A DNA stretch of 64,000 bases. Origin: Pogonophryne albipinna (taxonomy: Eukaryota > Chordata > Actinopteri > Perciformes > Artedidraconidae). The notes beneath the pieces were generated by a model. That model worked only from the letters and a program-made list of their open reading frames with translations. It was not told the origin of the DNA and made no database searches. The stretch covers positions 495,401 to 559,400 of the forward strand of contig JAPTMU010000091.1 of the NCBI GenBank assembly GCA_028583405.1. Reading direction: 5' to 3'. Shown here in pieces: positions 55,920 to 64,000 of the stretch; position 1 is the first letter of the stretch, and every line of letters starts with the position of its first letter. The position numbers were made by a program, and so were the translations under genes.

Positions 55920-58900
55920 ATCCCTCCTTACATACCCTTTAAGGTATGTAAATAATATTGAAATCAATTAGTTCTTCATCCGAACATTGCATGGTACATA
56001 ACTCATAAAAGTAAAAAAATACAAATAAGAATACATATTCATCATAAATATGAAGTTTTTCATTTGTGCATAACTTCTAGCTTAAACCTTTAATGTCACT
56101 TCGTAAAATAGCAGCAATTAGCTTGGTATGGAAAACGTTTAACTCCCTCCTTTCACATCATAAATCATCTTCTTACTGTATCTGGTGTAAAGGCACTTGT
56201 TCTTTTACAAAGTATAAGAAGGATTAAAATATCTGAAAATAGCTAAATATTACCTTATTTACTTTTACTGTGTCTCTGGTGTAATGTATGAATCTCTGCT
56301 GGTTCTAGTAGATATAGTTCTCCCCATCCACATTCTTGTTGGTTGTGGGACAGAGAAATAATAATTCAGAACCTGCTGATATTTGAATCTTACTACTTGG
56401 CATATGTTACAAACAAAAAACATCTTCATGGTGAACTAAATAAAATCCTTGTAATCTTTCTCAAATCTAAATATAACAATGAACTATTCCTGTTTGTGGT
56501 AAAGACACACACTAACGTTATGTAATACAATTTCATTATGGATTCAAAAACAACTAAAGTCATGATGATGTCAGAGTGAATGATTTCCTGAGTGTATCTG
56601 TCCTGTAAGGTACGTCATTCTCTGCTTGGATCGTGTGCAGAAATCCCATCGAGTCACCTGGCAATACGGCTTCTACCCGTCTATTATCAAGCATTCAATG
56701 CATACAGAATTCCAACAAACTGTCATCAAATGTCTTTCTATTATGAATTTAGATGAAATGTATATCCCCATAATGACCTAAACAATAGAGTCTATGGCTT
56801 TTACTTCTTTACCAGGCTAGTTACATGATGTTGTCTAAATTAAATTCTGTCTCATTACATTACTATGTTTTAGCTTTAACTGTAATATGTTCTTTGTACA
56901 TTTCAAACCTCAGTTACTTTAATACCTGTTGAAATATTACTCACCGGTCAACTTCCTCAGTAGTCCATTCTGGACTTACATCACTCACAGTAGCCCCTTG
57001 GCCACTGATTCTGCATCTGTGTTACCTGTTATAACTCAATCAATATTAGAAACATGTCAACATTCATCAAACAGTATCTTATCCCCAGATATGGAGCAGG
57101 TCCATTCTAAAACTGTCAATCAATGGTCAGATTGAACAATTGAGTTGGGGCGGAAGGTTTCTGTCAATCCTTAAAAGAAAAATTTAAATTGTATTTTACA
57201 GCCATGTTGACATTATACATTCTACACACTCCCCCCTTTTTACACATTAACTCATGTGTAACAAAACCCTGTAATGGGGAGGGGGGAAAAAACTGTCAGG
57301 TAAATATTGGTTAGGGACATAGCAAACATTATTTACAATATGACATCCATTATTTTCCACAGTAAACACTCAGTGAAATAAGTGTTCCTCTCTGTCCTTC
57401 AGGCCTAAAAGAAACAGAGTCTTCAGATTTTAGTTTGAGTTTTACATTTGCAAACCGCCAACTCATGTGGGAGTAAAATATCATCAAGTAGATTAGAAAC
57501 GGGTCACATGTGCGGTTTCCCCTTTTTGTGGAATTTTTAGGAAACCTCTCGTTTCCCTTGGAGCTCCAAAATAATATGTTAGTCCAAAAACATGCTTGGT
57601 TAGTTATTGTTTTAGAATCATGCAGTTACACTGATCACATGCCGGCATTCATTCACACTCACACTGTCTGGTTGTCACGTCAGGTTTGGTCAGGTACACC
57701 CCAGAGTCAGTCATGGACAGTGCTTTTGTCACACTGTCAGTCAGGGTCAAAGGTCATTTGGTCTTGGTCTTTTGGCCATGTCGTGCTCTGCAGTCTTTTC
57801 AGATATTTCAGCATAGGCGGGTACCCTTTATCTACAAAAATATATCATATGCGGAGTGCCATTCATTATTCATTCACGATTTCAACTATGATTTTCAAGA
57901 TGGTTCTAACTTTTCATTGGGACTTCTGCCTCCCACCTTTCCTGAAACTTGGTACAAAACTCACTTCCTTATAGTACTACTACTGCAATTCATTTACACC
58001 TAATTAGTATTAAAATGTCTAATAGATCTATTTCAGAAACTTGTGTACATCACTATTATCTTGTGTCAAACCATTACTAGGATCTGTGTAGCTCTGCTAT
58101 GCATTTCATAGCTCATCTTCAATTCTGGTCCACCTAAAAAACAATGTTAAACTCTTTAGCAGTGTGTGGAACCTTGGGTGTCCGAACCATGCAACAATTA
58201 CTCCCTCCTTTATCAAGGATTTAAAAACAGAAGTCATTTCATATTTCCATCTTAAAGCCCTCCTATGGTAATAACTATGGCACAATGGTGAAATCAATAC
58301 TTTAGATTGGAATACTATATCTGGCTTGGCACTAGCTCTCCCTTTAACATTATCCATTCAAATAAAGATTTGTCTTATAGAGTGGTTCCTAAACTATCCC
58401 TTTAATGGTGATCAATATTGTAACAAATGAGATCACTACTTTATTCACACGTGAATAAAATCTCTTAGAGAATATTTTGTAACATGATGAAAAGATTGAA
58501 GAATATGGTTCTACTCTGTACTTTCTAAGTCCAAAACACCACTGCTTAAGGTCTAGTGAATATTTCCATCATGTCTCCCCTTTATCCCAGTGTGTTTTTA
58601 GGATGATTCTCATTTTACTTAATAGTTTCCTCTTTACTGCTATTTTTAATTTACCAATTGATTAATTCATGGTTAATAAATATTTCTGTCTTTATGTATT
58701 TATGAAGTTAATTAAAGTTCTTTAAATGTGCGTTTTGTGAATAAGTGTGTTTATGTGTAAACTCACTCATTCCCGTTCTCCTTTTCTCCTCCCCTGGTTT
58801 TCTCAAGCCGTGACCCGGCCTCCTCACTTCTAATCGACCATGCCAACTCCTCTGATTCTGTCTTCTCTTCAGTCCATCAGCTGTTGAATCCATCCGCTGT

Positions 58901-59918
58901 AACTCTTTTAGGCAGCCATTGGCCCAGTTACATCTGCAGCCCCCATCATGCCACTGTTGTTGCACTGCTTTGCATTTCATCTCCTCCTTTACAGTCTCTG
59001 CTGTTTTTATGGAGGGCGGATTCTGCTCTCATGTCCCACACTTTGCTCTTGTGCCAAATCTCGTGGCTCAGCTTGGAACTTCATGCCCCGTCTGAGGGAC
59101 TGATGAGAGTATCTCTCTGTATGTCAGCATGCTGTTTGGTTCTGGATGCCACAGGTGGAGATAGTTCTGGCTGCAGTTCTGGATGCAGTTGTTGTTGTTG
59201 TTGTTTCAGCTCTGGTTCTCTGTCTGTTCGATGGAGAAGGAGGAGTCTCCTGTTGGGTTAGGTCTTTTGTCTGCTTGGAGGGTCGGGATCGTAGCCTTTC
59301 TGACTCAGAGGGGGAGTCCAGGTCTCGGGACGCATTACCTATAGGAAGTCTAGCACACTGAGGTTAAATAAATCCAACCCTTTCCACTCTGTCTTTTTCT
59401 AATCATACTATCTGTCTTAGTTGTTAAATGCCATCTAAACAACACAATTAATGTCTACTAATGATATTACAAAAACTCACTCTAAAAATTGTTTCATCCA
59501 TTGTTACATATTTACCCAACATAACTCTTTCATATAATTGAAATACCCACATGTTTCAAGCATCACATATTCCACACACTACGAAAGAACATCACCATAT
59601 TTTCTCCAATATTTTAAATCCCACTGTTACTTAGAACAATAGTAAACCTGCAGAGGACACTAATCAGATAACAGTAATGAAATTTGACTCAAGTGTAGGC
59701 CTGTGTCTACTTTCCATTATACTTATTACTTTTGCTGAACATTTATTTATATTGTCTAAATTCCTTGTCTATGATGTGCAAACAGTTTGAGTGTAAAAAT
59801 GTGTTTTTCTCAATGTATTTACACTCTACGGATTTTTGAGTTTACTCATCTCCTAGTGCTGTCGTTGTAAAAAATGTTCAATTCCTTATTGTTTTGTACC
59901 AGTTTTCCAAAATCAGCT

Positions 59919-62243
59919 CTAACTGCCGTGCCGTTTCAGGAAAGGTGGCGGTACGGCTACACAATGTGTAAGTGGGTGCCAACATGTTCCTTTTTTAACT
60001 TTGATCCGGAGCGCATCTGCAGTGCGTTCTACAACTTCCCATGGTCCACTCCATACAGGTTGCAACAAGTTCATCTTGTGGATTTTTACATTTACCCAAT
60101 CACCTGATCCAACAGAAATATTCGTCATGGCCCTGGCATATGCTTCCGCATCAATATTTCTAATATCTAACACTGGTTCTCCTCTGTATTGTGAGGTGCT
60201 ACCTTGTGGTGGATATTGCTGAGTGGGGCAATCTCTGGCCAGATGTCTACAATCACCACATATGAAGCAGCCATCATCCCTTCTTCCTCTCCATTGTCCC
60301 TTTTGTTGATGCTGTATGGGAGTGTATACCTGTGCTTGCGGCTGTACTTGCGTAGGAAGATACACAGGTGTTTGCTGTTGAAGATACTGTGGGTGCTTGT
60401 GGCTGTACTTGCGTAGGAAGATACACAGGTGTTTGCTGTTGAAGATACTGTGGTGCTGTGGCTGTACTTGCGTAGGAAGATACACAGGTGTCTGCTGACC
60501 TGGTTTTGTGGACATACACTTCCTCCTCCGCTTTGTTGAACTGTTGGAGGTGTCCGCCCTGCCTTCTCTGCTAGTAGGCCATCTGCTTTGTTGATTTCTT
60601 GTTTTTATTAGCTTTGGCATCTTTCTCAGCTACTTGCATCTTCAAAGTCTTAGTTGTAGTGTTTTAATTTCTTCGTCATTTTCCCACTTTGTTGCCTGGT
60701 ATTTCATATCGTGGTGAATGAGATTTAGTCTCCATTCTTCAATGGGTTTAGCGACTAAACCCACCACGTCTCCCAGGCCTGCCTGCACTGATCGGGGAAG
60801 GGCTTTAATGACAGCATCCTTCCACAACATTACAACAGCCGGAGAAACGTCATGCCGTTCTCCAGTGTAGTCCTCCCACAGTCCTTCACATCTCTTCAAG
60901 AAGGCATGCATGTCTTCCCCCGGTTCTTTTCTCAGGCTGTTGAGGGCATGTAAACTGCGTGTTGTCGGGTAGATGTGACGAATAGCAGCCCAATAATTCG
61001 ACCTGATGTAGTTGAATGGAGTGTCATCTGGGTCATTTGTGCAATTGGCATCGGAATCTATTGTTCTCGCTTCAAGTCGTCCTTCAATCCGTCCGAGCAG
61101 GGCTCTCATGTCTCCCAAGCACAGGTGGTCTTGGACGGTGTACATCTCCAGATCATTCACCCACTTCTGACCTCCTTTCGTAAGTGGAGGTAGCTTTGAC
61201 ACTAATGCTTCCATGTCCCTGTGAGTCCATGATTGGTATTGAAATCCTCCTCTTCCAGCCGCTATCAATGGCATGGAGGTATGTGCACCGGTCTTGGTTA
61301 TTTTAGTTGTCTTGGTTCTTCTAGTTTTGGAGCATGTCCCAGGGTAATGTTGCTCGTTTTCGTCGCTACTATTATTCTCAGGAGGAGATGCAAAACTGCG
61401 TTGTTGCTGTGACTGTTCATGGTATGGGGAGTGTCTACTGGTTTCAGACTGTGTACTGCCGTCGTCATCTTCATCTCCCCGTCCTTTGGAATAGTCAGGA
61501 GAGTAGTTTGTTCGCCGTTTTCTTTGAGTTCTTCGTTCTTCTTGTTCTCTCCTTTGTCTATCTGCCATCATGTCCTGGAACCTTACATCTTCTTGTCGTC
61601 TTTCCGCCAGAAGTTGTTGGTATTTATCTTCCTCCCTTTGTCTTTCTGCAATAATGTCATTATGGGCTTCAACTGCCTTCCGTCTTTCTTCAATAATGTC
61701 ATTATGGGCTTCATCTGCCTTTCGTCTCTCTTCCAGTCCTCTGATGAGTTCTGCTTCCATTCTTCTGTTGAGCTCCTCTTCCATTCTTCTGTTGAGTTCT
61801 TCCATTCTTCTGTCGAGTTCCTCCATTACTGGCAGATCTTCTGCTGCTACCACATGTAAGCTGTTTGTCAATCCCTGGCTGGTATATTTTAGATGGAGAA
61901 TCAGTTTTGCAACCATAACTTTTCTTTTTTCAGCTTTTTTCATAGCGTTTTTAGCAGGTCCATACCGAGGGGGTTGTCCGGCTTTGATCCATGCTTTTTC
62001 CTGTTGTAGGTATTTAGCATTCTCATGTTCAACTACAGCTTTTCTATGGGCTTCCGTTGGTCGAGGTTGATCATCTGCTGGAATCAATCCTCTCGTTTGC
62101 CACTGCTTGAACAGTTCCTCTATTTGGTTCCATGTCTTCTGTCTTTTACTGGGAACTGTCCCAGCATCTGACCAGGTGTTTACTCTCTCCTTAATATCTG
62201 CAGTTGTGCCTGGCACAGCGAGTGCTCTTAACTCTGGCGACAT
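59919..62243 (-). pseudogene. gag: Gag-integrase C-terminal fusion (copy 2), frameshifted
   Basis: Same protein as 20793-23120 but split. 60642-62243 holds the coiled coil and capsid part; 59919-60620 holds the zinc knuckle and integrase C-terminal part. Loss of one A at about 60643 and further single-base changes in the tandem repeat region break the frame. Copy 1 is intact over the same stretch, so sequencing or consensus error is a real possibility. Confidence 0.75.
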
Positions 62244-64000
62244 GTTTCTTAAGTACACGGATAATATTATTAAGTTATCAAAAATGAATTACTAATCCTC
62301 TGAATAGTACACTTGTATTCTTTATAAAGATATCTTATGCCATCTGAACTTAACTTTAAAATCTGGTAATTTTTTACAGAATTTGGAAAAATAAATGTAA
62401 ATGTTTGTAAAACTGAGATTGGAAAATCTAAATTAGACAAATTAAATTAAAATTTTGAAATTATGCAAATTTTAAAATCTGAATAAATAAATACAAATGA
62501 ACAGTGTATGGTTTTGACTTTGTAATATGAAAATAGGAATATGGTGGAAATCCAAATAAACCGTGTACACTCAAGTTTATGAAATTATGCAAATGTCATA
62601 AAATGTGTTAACTACAATACTTCAATTCAAAGAAACCACATGTAATCTTTATCTGTGTGGTGAAGAATGTATTAACTGTAATACTTATTATGTCCGCTAG
62701 GGAGCTGTTTTATTTGTAACTCCTCTCAAATGTATCAACTAGTACTTCCGGTTCATAAACCTACTTCCTGTTTATTTCCTCAAAATATAAAGTTCAAATT
62801 ACTTTCTTTGAAAAGCATGAAAAACAAAACAACTCAATCTACTCTCAACGTTTATCTACACCATCCCTGTGTATTTAATCAGTAGTTACCGGTTGTATCT
62901 TTACTCAAACTATTTCACCATCTAGTAATGCTAACTGGCTAGCTAACTAGCTTAGCAGTATAGCATTAACCACATGTGACTGGGGGAAGGGAACAATGGG
63001 AAAACTCAACATCTGCAGATAAATAACCACACTGCTTGACAATACAAAACAACACAATCTTCATTTATCTTAGCTCTAAATTCTATAGATGCTGACCTTA
63101 AAAGCTGATCTCATACCAATCTTGTACACAATCGTTTCGGCTTAGAACATCACACAAAAATATACTTTTCGGCTTAAAAACTCCACACAATATACTTTAT
63201 TAAACCAGACTACGCAGGTTTAACACATCAAACATATAGACTAACATGAAAGGACCCAGTCCAGTGTAAAACAGATCAGGTCTGGTACCTACCCAGAGGT
63301 ATTTAACACAATGTGGACCCAGTCCTATCCCAGATAAAATCTAGTGCCTCCCCAGAAGGTCTTAATACTATGTAATATTCACATTAATCGGGCGGCGGCG
63401 AAGATACAACAGAGACGAATAGAAACACTATATACAAACTCCACACCACTCGCAATCACCACGGAATTAAACAGGTAACTGTCTCACCTTTCGTTTTGGC
63501 CCAGCCAAAAACTCATTTTCTGCAGCCTAGTGTGATGCTAGTTAGCTTGCAGCCTTCCCCTTTCTTCCAGCTCTATCCCCGCTTCAGGGCCCAACCAGGG
63601 ACGCCAAATGTTAGTGTATTCTAGAACCCTGAAGGCAGGAGAGACTGAAAAGAGTCAAGGGACGCTTATAAAAGTTAACAGCATTTAATTACACAAAAGA
63701 TGCGGTGGTGTACAAAATGAAATGTGCGAGTGGAGGCGCTCTCCTCATCCGACCGGTCAGTCCAGGTCCGCAGGTAGAAAGAGGTCAATTCTTGGCTTGC
63801 TCTTCCTGTTGTCATCTGAGGTCTTCTCCTATTGGCCGGCGTCGTCGGGGGGCGGGTCCAATGCAATTCCTGCCTTTTTCCGTTGTTAAATTATATCATT
63901 CTGGTGTCTGTGGTCATTTAAACATTCCCTAATAAACGTTATTCAGCGGTAATAAATGAGTGCTAAACCCAGTGTGCTCGGTGTACAACATCACATGTCA

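Larger units (their letters stand above)
46154..64000. repeat. Copy 2 of the 18 kb near-identical direct repeat
   Basis: Same orientation as 6985-24876 and starting at the first base after the gap. Differences noted: one-base losses in A, C and G runs (TATAAAAG to TATAAAG, CTTCAAAAG to CTTCAAAG, GGGGGGGGG shortened), a 20-bp deletion near 52440, and a more diverged block at 56640-57190. It runs off the end of the window. Confidence 0.95.
55331..64000 (-). mobile_element. Endogenous retrovirus (copy 2), truncated by window end
   Basis: Same insertion site as copy 1 (CTGCGTGA then TGTTAG). 3' LTR 55331-55919; 5' LTR starts at 63609 and runs off the window. The primer-binding site, just left of 63609 on the + strand, has one mismatch to tRNA-Asn. 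An identical insertion point in both copies means one integration event, later duplicated or represented twice. Confidence 0.85.

Noticed and set aside
1..64000. CRISPR array or bacterial operon
   Set aside because: All signals are vertebrate: introns, TET3, fish transposons; repeats lack the spacer structure.

Overview
This is a teleost fish genomic window, probably from a spiny-rayed (percomorph-type) fish. It carries the 3' end of a vertebrate tet3 gene, a two-exon fish-specific FiNZ-type C2H2 zinc-finger gene, and many fish repeat families (Tc1-like, L2/CR1-type LINEs, PIF/Harbinger, hAT, Helitron, endogenous retrovirus). There are no bacterial features. The inference rests on gene content, since no search could be run.

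Layout: (1) 437-3508, last two exons and 3'UTR of tet3, + strand. (2) 3.6-6.9 kb, Tc1-like remnant, repeat-rich DNA and one RING-like exon. (3) 6.98-14.2 kb, a mosaic with a minisatellite, a four-exon Myb/SANT-like gene, a Harbinger-type Myb gene, an Ulp1-protease remnant and a THAP remnant. (4) 14.3-29.2 kb, an old Helitron-type element whose accessory part has two tandem herpes-tegument-like (C76-like) cysteine protease domains and OTU protease modules, followed by the Helitron_like_N region. A very young 8.9 kb endogenous retrovirus (16185-25073, minus strand) interrupts the protease part. An apparently complete circovirus genome (about 26.81-28.60 kb) sits between the OTU modules and the Helitron_like_N region. 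(5) 29.2-32.6 kb, an L2-type LINE with a solo LTR inside it, another LINE 3' end, and a 761-bp MITE. (6) 32.9-40.4 kb, the FiNZ zinc-finger gene on the minus strand, with a 6 kb intron packed with transposons. (7) 40.4-45.1 kb, a long-inverted-repeat element broken by a 1.4 kb solo LTR, then an I-type LINE fragment. (8) 45154-46153, a run of exactly 1000 N. (9) 46154-64000, a second, almost identical copy of 6985-about 24876.

The most notable biology is the circovirus genome captured whole inside a Helitron. It is linearised within the capsid gene, so the two capsid pieces lie at opposite ends of the insert, pointing the same way. The retrovirus is also notable. Its gag is fused directly to the integrase C-terminal domain, with protease, RT, RNase H and the integrase core gone. 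It has a primer-binding site matching tRNA-Asn, nearly identical LTRs and a 4-bp target duplication.

The 18 kb repeat at the right end starts at a scaffold gap and differs mostly by single-base homopolymer indels. An unpurged haplotype or assembly artefact is therefore at least as likely as a real segmental duplication.
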